NCBI GenBank assembly: GCA_944323505.1
Contig: CALUST010000015.1
Span: 1-64,000, forward strand
DNA from: an uncultured Bacteroidales bacterium
GTDB taxonomy: Bacteria; Bacteroidota; Bacteroidia; Bacteroidales; UBA932
Reading direction: 5' to 3'
Length of the DNA: 64,000 nucleotides
Positions 36,003 through 44,478 of the stretch are shown one piece after another. Below the pieces are notes generated by a model. That model was given only the letters and a program-made list of their open reading frames with translations. It was not told the origin of the DNA and searched no databases. Every line of letters begins with the position of its first letter. The stretch's first letter is position 1. Both the position numbers and the translations under genes were made by a program.

Positions 36003-37133
36003 CTATACACTTAAAAAAATTCGGTTGACAAGGTCGCAGAATACGATTTTTGCATTCACGTTCCTGTCTATGAGCAATGTCGCCTTGTCAATGAAGCCTA
36101 AAGCCTTCTGGCAGAAGGACGGTCTGACTTTCCTTGCCGTCTCCGAAAAAAATGCAGTTTCCTGCGGGGAGACGCATGCTATCTGTCCCATGTCGTTCTG
36201 CATCATGAAGATCTTTCTGACGCATTCGCCTGCAAAGTTACAAAAAGCTTTCTGTTTTTCTCTCGAATCCAGTGCCGCCATCTGTTCTCCCGATTCAATC
36301 GCCGAAAGGAGATCCCTGGACAGCGAAGCCCGCATCAGGTCGGAGAATATGTCCAGGAATCCGGTTTCATCCTCCCTGCCTCTGAGAGCGGACAGGGCCT
36401 TGCCGATGCTCCCTCCGCTGAGCCCTGCAATTGTCCCGGCCTCTGCCTCGCCTGTGCCTGTCATTTTCATGAGAGCGGCAGCCACCTCCTCTTTCGTCTG
36501 CGGCGGAATCCTCAGGCTCTGGCATCTGGAGAAGATTGTCTGGAGCACTTTTTCCGGAGCATGGGTGATGAAGATGAAGATGGTCTTCTCCGGCGGTTCC
36601 TCTACGATTTTCAGCAGCCTGTTGGCCGCCTCTGCATTCATTTTCTCAGGCAGCCAGATTATGAAGGACCTGTAGCCGTCCTCGACCGTGCTGAAAGAGA
36701 GTTTCTCAAGTATTGACTTGGCTTCCGCCACAGCGATATTGCCTGATTTCCCTTCTATCCCGAGGGCTTTGAAGAGGTCGGACTCCAGGAAATACGGGTT
36801 CTGCATCGCCAGTTCTCTCCAGTGTCTGACATAACTGTCGGATGTCGGCTTGGATGTCGCGTCGGCTTTTGCTCCGGAAGTCACCGGGAACACGAAGTGC
36901 ATGTCCGGATGTATCAGTTTTGATACCTTGTGGCAGCTTGTGCATTCTCCGCAGGAATCCCCGTCATGATGCTCCTTGCAATTGAGGTATTGGACGAATG
37001 CAACTGCAAGTGACAATGCCCCGCATCCTTCATTTTCGTAGAAAAGCATGGCATGAGGGACTCTACCGCTGTCTGCCATAGAGACCAGGACTTTCTTGAT
37101 GTCCTCATGACCGGTGATTTCCGAGAATTTCAT
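36003..37133 (-). CDS. holB: DNA polymerase III delta-prime subunit
   Basis: A 376-residue clamp-loader AAA+ protein. It begins with the typical ITGHEDIKKVL. The P-loop position reads YENEGCGALSLA and lacks the lysine, as is normal for delta-prime, which does not hydrolyse ATP. Four cysteines between about 52 and 68 (CKEH to CGECTSC) form the zinc module. The SRC segment (FSRCQSLRIP) is present. The protein helps open the sliding clamp during replisome assembly. It is followed directly by ricT and preceded by the polyprenyl synthase gene 11 bases away. Confidence 0.93.
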   Translation of the reverse strand: MKFSEITGHEDIKKVLVSMADSGRVPHAMLFYENEGCGALSLAVAFVQYLNCKEHHDGDSCGECTSCHKVSKLIHPDMHFVFPVTSGAKADATSKPTSDSYVRHWRELAMQNPYFLESDLFKALGIEGKSGNIAVAEAKSILEKLSFSTVEDGYRSFIIWLPEKMNAEAANRLLKIVEEPPEKTIFIFITHAPEKVLQTIFSRCQSLRIPPQTKEEVAAALMKMTGTGEAEAGTIAGLSGGSIGKALSALRGREDETGFLDIFSDLMRASLSRDLLSAIESGEQMAALDSREKQKAFCNFAGECVRKIFMMQNDMGQIACVSPQETAFFSETARKVRPSFCQKALGFIDKATLLIDRNVNAKIVFCDLVNRIFLSV

Positions 37134-37144
37134 GATTGCGACAT

Positions 37145-38131
37145 TCAGGAGTTCCTTTTTGCGACAAAGTAGGCAAGAGCCTCAAGATATTGTCTTTCAG
37201 CCGAATCCTCCAGCACTGCAATGGCGGCGACAGCCTTGTCGATATATTGCCTGAGAACCTGTCCGGCATACTCTATCCCGTTGTACTCTCTTACGAAATC
37301 CAGGATTTCCGCCTGGTATTTCTCCGGATTGTCGGAAATCCCCTTGATTTTCTCACGGATTGCCTGTTCCTTCTCTTTTCCCGCATTGGCGAATGCCCCG
37401 AGGAGAGGCATCGTGATTTTCTGCTCCAGGATATCGATACCGGCAGGCTTGCCTGTGTCCATCTCAGGGGAATAGTCGAAGATGTCATCCCTTATCTGGA
37501 ACGCAAGCCCCAAGGATACGGCATAGTCCCTTACTGCATTTTCCGTGGCGGTGTCTGCCCCGACGGAAATGGCTGCAGAGACGGCTGCTGCCTCAAAAAG
37601 GGACGCCGTCTTGTTGAATATTATCCTCAGATAGTCATTCTCGTCCGTGTCTCCGCTTTGGGCTTTCTGCAACTGGAGGAGTTCCCCCTCGGCAAGGTCG
37701 CTCAATGTCTTTGAGAACAGGCGGATGACCCTGTTGACCCCGGCATGGCATTCGAGAATGATATCCACGGCCTTGACGAGCCAGTAGTCTCCTATCAGCA
37801 CCGATACAGACGGACCCATCATCGACCTGATGGTCGGCTTGCCCCGTCTCTGGTCGCTCACATCAGCGACATCATCGTGGAGGAGAGTGGCGTTGTGGAG
37901 AAGTTCTGTCCCCGCTGCATATCTGAAACTGTCTTCGGTCGCCTTTCCCTTTGAGCAGGCTCTTGCCACCAGGAGGGAAAGCATTGGTCTGAGCTGCTTC
38001 CCGGAATTAGACAAAATCATCCTGTTGGTAGAGTCCAACAGGGTGATGTCGCTTTTGAGAGACTGCTCTATATGATATTGGGTCCTTTCCCAGTCTGTAC
38101 CAAGAAATCTTTTTATTTCGTTGAGGTCCAT
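37145..38131 (-). CDS. Polyprenyl diphosphate synthase (octaprenyl/heptaprenyl type)
   Basis: A 328-residue protein from the ATG at 38131; the frame is open to a TTG at 38161 that would overlap the previous gene. The first aspartate-rich motif is LLHDDVADVSDQRRG near residue 78 and the second is QIRDDIFDYS near 205. Small residues before the first motif favour a long-chain product. Such enzymes make the side chain of menaquinone or related lipids from IPP. The exact chain length needs an assay or structural alignment. It lies between a PorT-like barrel gene and holB. Confidence 0.92.
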   Translation of the reverse strand: MDLNEIKRFLGTDWERTQYHIEQSLKSDITLLDSTNRMILSNSGKQLRPMLSLLVARACSKGKATEDSFRYAAGTELLHNATLLHDDVADVSDQRRGKPTIRSMMGPSVSVLIGDYWLVKAVDIILECHAGVNRVIRLFSKTLSDLAEGELLQLQKAQSGDTDENDYLRIIFNKTASLFEAAAVSAAISVGADTATENAVRDYAVSLGLAFQIRDDIFDYSPEMDTGKPAGIDILEQKITMPLLGAFANAGKEKEQAIREKIKGISDNPEKYQAEILDFVREYNGIEYAGQVLRQYIDKAVAAIAVLEDSAERQYLEALAYFVAKRNS

Positions 38132-38157
38132 ATAAGGCGATTTTTCGGCAGCCCTTG

Positions 38158-38817
38158 TCAAAACAGGAATGCCAGCGAGAGCGTCAGTGCCCGGAAATTC
38201 CCTCCGTTACCGAGTGCTCCGTCAAGAAACCATTGTTCTGCGGTGTTGTCTGCCGCTCCTCCTTTGTACAGAGGCCCGAAGTTCCAGTTGTATCTTCCGA
38301 TTACCTGGAATCTCCATACTTCAATGCCGACTCCAAGCCCCAGACCGTATTCCATTCTTGCAATCCCGTTCCTGCCCCACAGATTCCTCTCGTCCAGGAG
38401 AGTCTTGCCTGTCGCGCTTCCGCTGATATGGTTGTTGATCCCCACCCCGATGAAAGGGGTCACATCGAGGAACGGTCTGAACAGCAGGAGATCCGGTCCC
38501 CATTGGAACGATACTGGGAGTTCAAGATAACCTGCCGTGATGTCCATATTGACACCGGGCTCTCCTTGTATTTCACCGGGTCTTGTCCCCTTTACATGAT
38601 AGATGAGAGACGGCTGTACTGAAAATCCCAGCGGCAGTTTCAACTGGTAGGTGACACCGGCGCTGTACTTTGTCATCGAGCCTCTGTTGTTTATGTCGGA
38701 CGCATGAGAGAACGAGAAGCCGCCGATGACTCCATACCTGCTCTGCGCATCTGCCTTTGCGGCGGATACGGACAGTATGATGAGCATCACTGCTGTCAGG
38801 AGAAATGATTTTTTCAT
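38158..38817 (-). CDS. PorT-family outer-membrane barrel protein (first copy)
   Basis: A 219-residue protein from the ATG at 38817; sixteen extra upstream codons do not encode a signal peptide start. MKKSFLLTAVMLII leads to cleavage near ADAQ. The mature protein is a small barrel of about eight strands, with GVIGGFSFS, QPSLIYHVKG, GYLELPVSFQWGP and RYNWNFG, ending in the aromatic SLAFLF. PorT-like (OMP_b-brl_2) proteins are abundant in Bacteroidetes; the named PorT is a secretion component, but most paralogues are uncharacterised. It is clearly related to the protein at 39205-39804; trxA lies between them. Confidence 0.82.
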   Translation of the reverse strand: MKKSFLLTAVMLIILSVSAAKADAQSRYGVIGGFSFSHASDINNRGSMTKYSAGVTYQLKLPLGFSVQPSLIYHVKGTRPGEIQGEPGVNMDITAGYLELPVSFQWGPDLLLFRPFLDVTPFIGVGINNHISGSATGKTLLDERNLWGRNGIARMEYGLGLGVGIEVWRFQVIGRYNWNFGPLYKGGAADNTAEQWFLDGALGNGGNFRALTLSLAFLF

Positions 38818-38851
38818 GATGGGATGGCCGGTTTTGAGTCTGTTATCTGTA

Positions 38852-39166
38852 TCAGAGCAGAGCATCGATTTTCTTCGCGATTTCCGATTTCGGGGCAGCG
38901 CCTACGAGTTTGTCGACAAGTTCCCTGTTCTTGAAGAAAAGGAGAGTCGGGATGTTGCGGATGCCGAATCTCATCGGTACCTGCTCGCATTCGTCAACAT
39001 TGCATTTGGCGATGACTGCCTTGCCCTCGTATTCCCCGGCAAGTTCTTCCACCACCGGGGCGATTGCCCGGCACGGACCGCACCATGTGGCCCAGAAGTC
39101 TATCATCACAGGTTTGTCAGTATTCAGGATCTCCTCAAGATTGGTGTCAGTGACTTTCATTTCCAT
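38852..39166 (-). CDS. trxA: Thioredoxin
   Basis: A 104-residue thioredoxin of standard length with the redox motif WCGPC and the cis-proline in RNIPTLLFF. There is no signal peptide, so it acts in the cytoplasm as a general disulfide reductase. The start could be this ATG or the one two codons later. It is flanked on both sides, on the same strand, by two paralogous PorT-type barrel genes. The gap to each is only 34-38 bases, so a common transcript is likely. Confidence 0.95.
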   Translation of the reverse strand: MEMKVTDTNLEEILNTDKPVMIDFWATWCGPCRAIAPVVEELAGEYEGKAVIAKCNVDECEQVPMRFGIRNIPTLLFFKNRELVDKLVGAAPKSEIAKKIDALL

Positions 39167-39204
39167 GATATATGATATTAACTGGTTAATAAAATGCCTG
39201 CCGC

Positions 39205-39804
39205 TCAGAAGAGTATGGCAAGCGATATTGTGTATCCTCCGAAGTTGGATTTGGAGAAAATCTCCTTGAATCCGTTTTCCGCCTTCTCCAGATTGGTGAG
39301 CCTGCCGAGGCTCCAGTTATATTGCCCTGTAATCTGGAAATGCCACAACTGGACGCCGAGACCTGCCCCGACCCCGTATTCGAACCGGTTGATGTTCTTC
39401 CAGTCATACTGGTTCCCGTCGGCATCCTTCATGTCCTTGGATATGGCATAGCCTATGAAAGGCGTGCCCTGTACGAATACGCGGATGTCCCCGTCCTTGA
39501 ACCGTGGACCCCATTGTATGTTTACAGGTACTTCCAGATAACCGAGCCCGAAAGCCCCCGATGAGAGACCTTCGATTCTTGCCCCTTTGACATGGAACAT
39601 GAGTTCCGGCTGGACTGCAAACCACAACGGGAGGTCTATCTGGTATGTAAGTCCGGCCTGGTAGCCGAGATTGTCTTTTGCCTGGGAATTGTTTATGCTG
39701 GAGAAGTTGACTCCTCCTTTTATCCCGAACCTTTGGGCATCGGCAATGAAAGGGACCACAAAAAGCAGACTGGCGATGATGGCTGTTTTGATAATCCTGT
39801 TCAT
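39205..39804 (-). CDS. PorT-family outer-membrane barrel protein (second copy)
   Basis: A 199-residue exported barrel with signal peptide MNRIIKTAIIASLLFVV and cleavage near ADAQ. Strand motifs parallel those of the first copy: GIKGGVNFS, VQPELMFHVKG, GYLEVPVNIQWGP and QYNWSLG, with the final SLAILF. The two proteins are therefore paralogues that have diverged well beyond recent duplication. Strand order and terminal phenylalanine point to insertion by the BAM machinery. Function unknown. It is transcribed just before trxA. Confidence 0.82.
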   Translation of the reverse strand: MNRIIKTAIIASLLFVVPFIADAQRFGIKGGVNFSSINNSQAKDNLGYQAGLTYQIDLPLWFAVQPELMFHVKGARIEGLSSGAFGLGYLEVPVNIQWGPRFKDGDIRVFVQGTPFIGYAISKDMKDADGNQYDWKNINRFEYGVGAGLGVQLWHFQITGQYNWSLGRLTNLEKAENGFKEIFSKSNFGGYTISLAILF

Positions 39805-39826
39805 AATGATTCCAATTTAAAACCGA

Positions 39827-40441
39827 TTACAAATATAAGAAATTTTCCAGCCATTCATATTCCCCTCCCCAGATTTCCAGGAATCGCATGAAATCTTTAT
39901 TGCTGATTACGACTCCTGAGGTGTTCTCGCATGGATGGAAACTCAGTCTGTCGGCATTTTTAAGGTCGCTGTCGAGGAACAGTCTGACCCTGTGCCCGTT
40001 TTCAAACAGTTCTTTCGGGTCGGCAGCCGCTGATATGCCGATGTCGTTCATCAGTCCCAGAGGAGAGACTGAACCCGGCTTGAGCCCGAGACATCGCAGC
40101 ATCCTCTCTTCCGAGGCGAATGAGAGTTTCCCTTGATGCAGCAGATGCTCCAGACTGTGGATGTCGAGGTCCTTGTGACATTCGAGCACGACAAGATAGT
40201 GTCTGTTGCCCTTATGGTTGCGGAAGAACAGGTTCTTGCAATGCGTGGCATCCACGTCTTTCCAATATTCCAGAGCCTCTTTTACCGTAGGCAGCGGGGG
40301 ATGCGTGAACAATTCATACCTTATGCCGTGGGCCGAGAGGAAGTCCAGGGTCTTCTGTCTTCTTGCAAGTCTCTCCTGCCTGTCCTTGTCGGCTGCTTCA
40401 TCTGCCGGCATCGGCCTGTGTGCTGTCTCCTGCCCGGTCAT
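39827..40441 (-). CDS. Prolyl-tRNA deacylase-like protein (YbaK/ProX, PrdX type)
   Basis: A 204-residue protein with the editing-domain fold. Motifs are THPPLPTVKEA, CKNLFFRNHKGNRHYLVVL with the conserved lysine, and GSVSPLGLMND. In the family these stand-alone domains hydrolyse mischarged Ala-tRNA(Pro) or related products in the cytoplasm. The first ten residues may not be translated, as a second ATG lies at codon 11. The start overlaps the stop of lgt by four bases (ATGA), so the two are coupled despite unrelated roles. Confidence 0.88.
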   Translation of the reverse strand: MTGQETAHRPMPADEAADKDRQERLARRQKTLDFLSAHGIRYELFTHPPLPTVKEALEYWKDVDATHCKNLFFRNHKGNRHYLVVLECHKDLDIHSLEHLLHQGKLSFASEERMLRCLGLKPGSVSPLGLMNDIGISAAADPKELFENGHRVRLFLDSDLKNADRLSFHPCENTSGVVISNKDFMRFLEIWGGEYEWLENFLYL

Positions 40442-41319
40442 CTGGCAAGGCTTTTTGCGTAATGTGTCGGCTTCTGTTCAGTTTTCTGCGGATGCTGTAT
40501 CATTGCCGGCTTCCCCCATCCGAGGCTATAGATGACGAGACCTATGCCTATGAGGATGAACGGGATGCTTAGGATCTGTCCCATATTGAGAACCATACCT
40601 TCTTCGAAGCCGACCTGGGGCTCCTTGATGAATTCGATAAGGAAGCGCATGCCGAAGAGAACTATGAAGAATATGCCGAGCAGAGTGCCTCTCTTGAGTT
40701 TTTCAAGACGGTATCTGTACAGTGCAAGCAGAGCGAATCCGAGAATTATGTAGCTCAGGGCCTCATAGATTTGTGTCGGATGTTTTGGCTCCGTCTCTCC
40801 ACGGAGTTCGAATATGAATCCCCACGGCAGGTCTGTCACGTCCCCGTATATTTCAGAGTTGAACAGATTGCCGAAACGGATGAGTGCGCCGGCGAAGCAC
40901 ACCGTGATGCAGAGCCTGTCAAGAATCCAGAGCAGGTCGAAATCATATTTGCGCCCGTAGTGATGAGAGAACCACCACATCGCCAGGATAAGGGCGATTG
41001 TGCCGCCGTGGCTTGCCAGACCACCTTTCCATACCATGAAGATTTCCAGGAACCCTTTCCAGGAGCCGAAATAGTAGTCCGGCTGGTAGAATATGCAGTG
41101 TCCGAGCCTTGCCCCTACGATGGTGCCTATCAGCAGGGTGTAGAGCAGAGGGTCAAGAAGGGTGACAGGGACGCCTTCCCTCTTGAAGAACCATTTGAAG
41201 ATGAACCACCCTATGAAGAACCCGGATATGAACAGCAGGCTGTACCACCTTATCGACAGCGGTCCGATATGGAATATCTCCGGATTTACATTCCAGTTTA
41301 CGAACAGAAGATCAAACAT
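40438..41319 (-). CDS. lgt: Prolipoprotein diacylglyceryl transferase
   Basis: A 293-residue inner-membrane enzyme with about seven membrane segments. It attaches diacylglycerol to the lipobox cysteine of prolipoproteins. The catalytic histidine region is SHGGTIALI, the signature is RFGNLFNSEIYG, and GMRFLIEFIKEPQ supplies a later conserved arginine. The positively charged C-terminus is cytoplasmic. Several likely substrates are in this window (LptC, GldH, the thioredoxin lipoprotein). A perfect -7 element (TATCTTTG, minus strand, 41427-41434) lies about 110 bases upstream. Confidence 0.96.
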   Translation of the reverse strand: MFDLLFVNWNVNPEIFHIGPLSIRWYSLLFISGFFIGWFIFKWFFKREGVPVTLLDPLLYTLLIGTIVGARLGHCIFYQPDYYFGSWKGFLEIFMVWKGGLASHGGTIALILAMWWFSHHYGRKYDFDLLWILDRLCITVCFAGALIRFGNLFNSEIYGDVTDLPWGFIFELRGETEPKHPTQIYEALSYIILGFALLALYRYRLEKLKRGTLLGIFFIVLFGMRFLIEFIKEPQVGFEEGMVLNMGQILSIPFILIGIGLVIYSLGWGKPAMIQHPQKTEQKPTHYAKSLAR

Positions 41320-41339
41320 TGCATTTCATTATTTCAGAC

Positions 41340-41363
41340 CCCGTCCCGGGTTTTCAGGACGGG
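41340..41363 (-). other. Stem-loop in the leader of lgt
   Basis: CCCGTCC (41340-41346) and GGACGGG (41357-41363) form a perfect 7-bp GC-rich stem with a 10-base loop, 20 bases before the lgt start. There is no T-run after it in the minus direction, so it is more likely a leader structure or weak processing site than a terminator. Confidence 0.4.
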
Positions 41364-41475
41364 ACCGATTTTTACCTTTTACTGTTTCCTGCTTCAGGCA
41401 AATATGCCATCGGCAGGCCATTCTTGCAAAGATATGTATTTTCCCGCAATTATATGAACAGCCTGACGGTTATTG

Positions 41476-42069
41476 TCAATCATCTGCTTCCCAACTACGG
41501 CTTCCCATGCCTCTGCGGCTGTAGGTCTTGCCGTCGTTCCCGAAGAATGTTTCTCCGTCAACGGACGACCGTCCGCCGATTTTGCGGCCGCTGCCCAATT
41601 CGATTTCCTCTCCGTTGCTATTGTCTCCCGAACTGCCGGACGAAGACCAGCCACCCTTTGACGACAATGCACCCGAAACGGCACCGGATACCAAGGTCAG
41701 GATGACCCAGATGGCAATTATGACCAGAACTATTATTGCCAGCAGGTAACTGACAGCGAAACTGATTGCCATGAACAGAAGTATCACAAACGGTCTGAGC
41801 ACAGCAACAGAAATCCTGTCAGTTGCCATTATGGACTCTGCGACATTGAGTCCCCAGACGAGTATAAGTGCGCCTCCCATGGCTGCCATATTCATGGAAA
41901 TACTCCAGCCAAACCACGAATCGAGGGTATTCCCGCCTCCGCACAATGCTCCTGACAGGGCCGTAAGTATAAGAGACAGTGTGGCAAAATAGCGGTTGGG
42001 GTTGATTTTGTCTCCCCACGCCGATTTGTCGAAATCATACATCCATGTAATCTTGTCGGTTATTTTCAT
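41476..42069 (-). CDS. Unrecognised membrane protein with Ser/Gly-rich tail
   Basis: A 197-residue protein I cannot assign. About four membrane segments are visible: residues 27-47, 56-76, and two between 88 and 132. The last 60 residues are soluble and rich in Ser and Gly (GGWSSSGSSGDN), ending acidic. There is no cleavable signal peptide and no catalytic motif. It lies 11 bases downstream of another unassigned multi-pass protein and is likely co-transcribed with it. The topology resembles small stress-membrane or YIP1-like proteins only in general terms. Confidence 0.6.
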   Translation of the reverse strand: MKITDKITWMYDFDKSAWGDKINPNRYFATLSLILTALSGALCGGGNTLDSWFGWSISMNMAAMGGALILVWGLNVAESIMATDRISVAVLRPFVILLFMAISFAVSYLLAIIVLVIIAIWVILTLVSGAVSGALSSKGGWSSSGSSGDNSNGEEIELGSGRKIGGRSSVDGETFFGNDGKTYSRRGMGSRSWEADD

Positions 42070-42080
42070 GGTCTTATCTT

Positions 42081-42929
42081 TTAGAACAGGTTATTGATAT
42101 GGCTCGCGGCGAAACTGTAATAAACCCAAACGGCGGTAACAGAGACTGCAGTTGCGATGAGTATTCCTGCCACATATCTGTTGAGCGGGGAGTATGGTCT
42201 TGCTGCCGGTTCATAGTGTTTTTCCGAGAAGGTGCCGGACATCGCAAGTTTCACGTATGCAATAGTTCTTAATATAGTCATAATGAGCAACAATATGCTA
42301 TAAATAGTGGATGCATAGAAACTATCTTCGGGGTTTCCCGTCCAACAGAAACCGAATATGTTGATAATCTCAAGACTCCATGTCAAGGAGTTGAAAACGG
42401 CCAGCATTGTGATCCATGATTTTTCATTTTCCGAAGTCATGCAGTTGCGGATTATGAGAGGGATGCTGTACATATAGCCGATTATCGCTATCAAATGTAT
42501 CGCAAACGCGACTACGGACATGACTGACAGGAAGCCGGAAACTTTGTCCGGCATCATGGCAACGCCTGTCACGGTCATTATGGCATTTCCGATAGTATAC
42601 AGTAATGTTATTGCCGCCAATATCATTACAGCAGTCTTGCATGGTCTGTTTGCTGCGCATCTTATGAGAAGCAGATATCCCGTCAGCATAAGCAGGTTGG
42701 GGAACAGGTCAATGACCGAAACAGATATCACGTGCGCCATTCCTCCTCCCAAATATCCTTTGGAATAGAAGTATTCGAGAAAAAACTGATCGACCCAAGG
42801 AATGGAAGTCAAGATATAAGGAATCGCCACAGATGCCGCAAGCAGGATTGCAGCAGTGGATTTGCGTCTGCACACTTGCCTGTAATCCAGACATCCGGTG
42901 GCAGCCGACGTGTCATAGGTTGTGTTCAT
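42081..42929 (-). CDS. Unrecognised multi-pass membrane protein
   Basis: A 282-residue protein from the ATG at 42929. An earlier in-frame start at 42995 would lie within the pgk terminator and encodes no plausible N-terminus. About seven membrane segments cover most of the chain from residue 27 to 275. No family motif is recognised. The gene is separated from pgk by a strong hairpin terminator, leaving little room for a separate promoter. Either a promoter overlaps the hairpin or the gene depends on read-through. It precedes the four-segment protein by 11 bases. Confidence 0.6.
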   Translation of the reverse strand: MNTTYDTSAATGCLDYRQVCRRKSTAAILLAASVAIPYILTSIPWVDQFFLEYFYSKGYLGGGMAHVISVSVIDLFPNLLMLTGYLLLIRCAANRPCKTAVMILAAITLLYTIGNAIMTVTGVAMMPDKVSGFLSVMSVVAFAIHLIAIIGYMYSIPLIIRNCMTSENEKSWITMLAVFNSLTWSLEIINIFGFCWTGNPEDSFYASTIYSILLLIMTILRTIAYVKLAMSGTFSEKHYEPAARPYSPLNRYVAGILIATAVSVTAVWVYYSFAASHINNLF

Positions 42930-42946
42930 TGTATAGTTTCTTGTTG

Positions 42947-42985
42947 AAAAAAAATGAGGGTGACCGGAATTTCTGGCCACCCTCA
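42947..42985 (-). terminator. Intrinsic terminator downstream of pgk
   Basis: On the minus strand TGAGGGTG (42978-42985 side) pairs with CACCCTCA, extended by inner CC/GG pairs, and is followed by eight T's (42947-42954). It lies 56 bases after the pgk stop and 18 bases before the start of the next minus-strand gene. Confidence 0.85.
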
Positions 42986-43040
42986 GACGTTGCAAATTTT
43001 CTGTACAGGGGATTATACCCCTATGTCGCAGCGGGTGCGG

Positions 43041-44294
43041 TTATTCTCTGACTGCAGCAATGCCCGGAAGGACTTTTCCTTCGAGGTATTCGAGCATTGC
43101 GCCGCCGCCGGTAGACACATAGCTTACTTTCTTGGCGTAGCCCATCTGTGTGACAGCAGCCACTGAGTCACCGCCGCCTACAAGGGTGAATGCCCCGTTT
43201 TCTGTTGCTTTTGCAAGCATCTCGGCCACCCTGTTGGTACCTTTGGCGAAAGACGGGATCTCGAATACTCCGACAGGCCCGTTCCAGAGGATTGTCTTTG
43301 ACTTCATGATGACATCCTCCCACTCGGCCAGAGTGCTCGGAGCTGCGTCAACACCCTCCCATCCGTCAGGAATCTCTGTGTTGTGGCAGATCTTGGTGTT
43401 GGCTCCCTCGGCGAAAGCGTCGGCGATGACCACTTCCTTTGAAAGATAGAGTTTCACTCCCTTCTCCTCGGCTTTCTTCAGCGTGTCGAGAGCGAGCTGC
43501 ATCTGGTCATCCTCGCAGAGAGAGTTTCCGATTTTTCCTCCCTGCGCCTTGACGAATGTATAGACCATGCCGCCTCCGATGATCATGTTGTCCACTACAT
43601 CGAAGAGATGCTCGATGATGCCGATTTTGGATGATACCTTCGCTCCTCCGATGATGGCGGTCACAGGACGCTCAGGGTTGTTGACAACTCTTTCGAGAGC
43701 CTTGATTTCGCCTTCCATGAGGTAGCCGAACATCTTGTCGTTAGGGAAATACTTGGCGATGAGGGCTGTAGAGGCGTGTGCCCTGTGGGCTGTGCCGAAT
43801 GCGTCGTTCACGTAGCAATCACCGTATGAGGCAAGTTTCTCGACGAACTTCTTCTGGCTTTCCTTGACGGCTGCCTTTGCGGCTTTCTTCTCCTCGTCTG
43901 TGGCATCTTCTGCGAGGCCTCTCGGCTTGCCCTCCTCTTCTGCGTAGAAACGGAGGTTCTCAAGCACAAGCACTTCGCCTGACTTGAGGGCGGCAACCTG
44001 CTCCTCGGCCTTCATGCAGTCCTCAGCGAACTTTACAGGTACTCCGAGGAGTTCCTCCACGCGTCCGAGAATATGTCTGAGGGAGAATTTGTCTGTTACT
44101 CCCTTTGGACGTCCGAGATGTGACATGATGATGACAGAGCCTCCCTTTTCAAGGATTTTCTTGAGTGTAGGCACGGCTGCTCTGATGCGGGTGTCGTCAG
44201 TTATCTCAAAATTCTCATTGAGAGGAACGTTGAAATCGACCCTGACAAGGGCTTTCTTGCCGGAGAAATCGTAAGTATCAATACTTTGTTGCAT
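43041..44294 (-). CDS. pgk: Phosphoglycerate kinase
   Basis: A 417-residue glycolytic enzyme that makes ATP from 1,3-bisphosphoglycerate. It starts with the signature [13 protein letters not shown]. The SHLGRPKG segment, the GGAKVSSKI hinge region and the nucleotide-binding GGGDSVAAV near the C-terminus are intact. An insertion of charged residues (about 120-145, rich in Glu/Lys/Ala) lies in the N-terminal domain, as in other Bacteroidetes. Own promoter about 90 bases upstream and own terminator; monocistronic. Codon use looks adapted to high expression, with AAG and CTC preferred. Confidence 0.97.
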   Translation of the reverse strand: MQQSIDTYDFSGKKALVRVDFNVPLNENFEITDDTRIRAAVPTLKKILEKGGSVIIMSHLGRPKGVTDKFSLRHILGRVEELLGVPVKFAEDCMKAEEQVAALKSGEVLVLENLRFYAEEEGKPRGLAEDATDEEKKAAKAAVKESQKKFVEKLASYGDCYVNDAFGTAHRAHASTALIAKYFPNDKMFGYLMEGEIKALERVVNNPERPVTAIIGGAKVSSKIGIIEHLFDVVDNMIIGGGMVYTFVKAQGGKIGNSLCEDDQMQLALDTLKKAEEKGVKLYLSKEVVIADAFAEGANTKICHNTEIPDGWEGVDAAPSTLAEWEDVIMKSKTILWNGPVGVFEIPSFAKGTNRVAEMLAKATENGAFTLVGGGDSVAAVTQMGYAKKVSYVSTGGGAMLEYLEGKVLPGIAAVRE

Positions 44295-44379
44295 AACGTT
44301 ATTTGATTAAAAGTTCTTTGTCTTCCTGTAGTCGCAGGCACAGGCTGTAAGCGGATGCCTGTCCGTCATCTACAATCTG

Positions 44380-44408
44380 CAAATATAGGAAAATAAACTG
44401 AATATCAA
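44380..44408 (-). promoter_or_regulatory. Promoter of pgk
   Basis: On the minus strand TTG (44406-44408), an 18-base spacer and TATATTTG (44380-44387), a perfect -7 element. The leader to the ATG at 44294 would be about 80 bases. Confidence 0.55.
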
Positions 44409-44478
44409 GATTCCCGAGAAATATAAAAATTCGGCGAAGATGTGTAAATTTGTGTGTTTTGAAATGAGACATTTGAAT

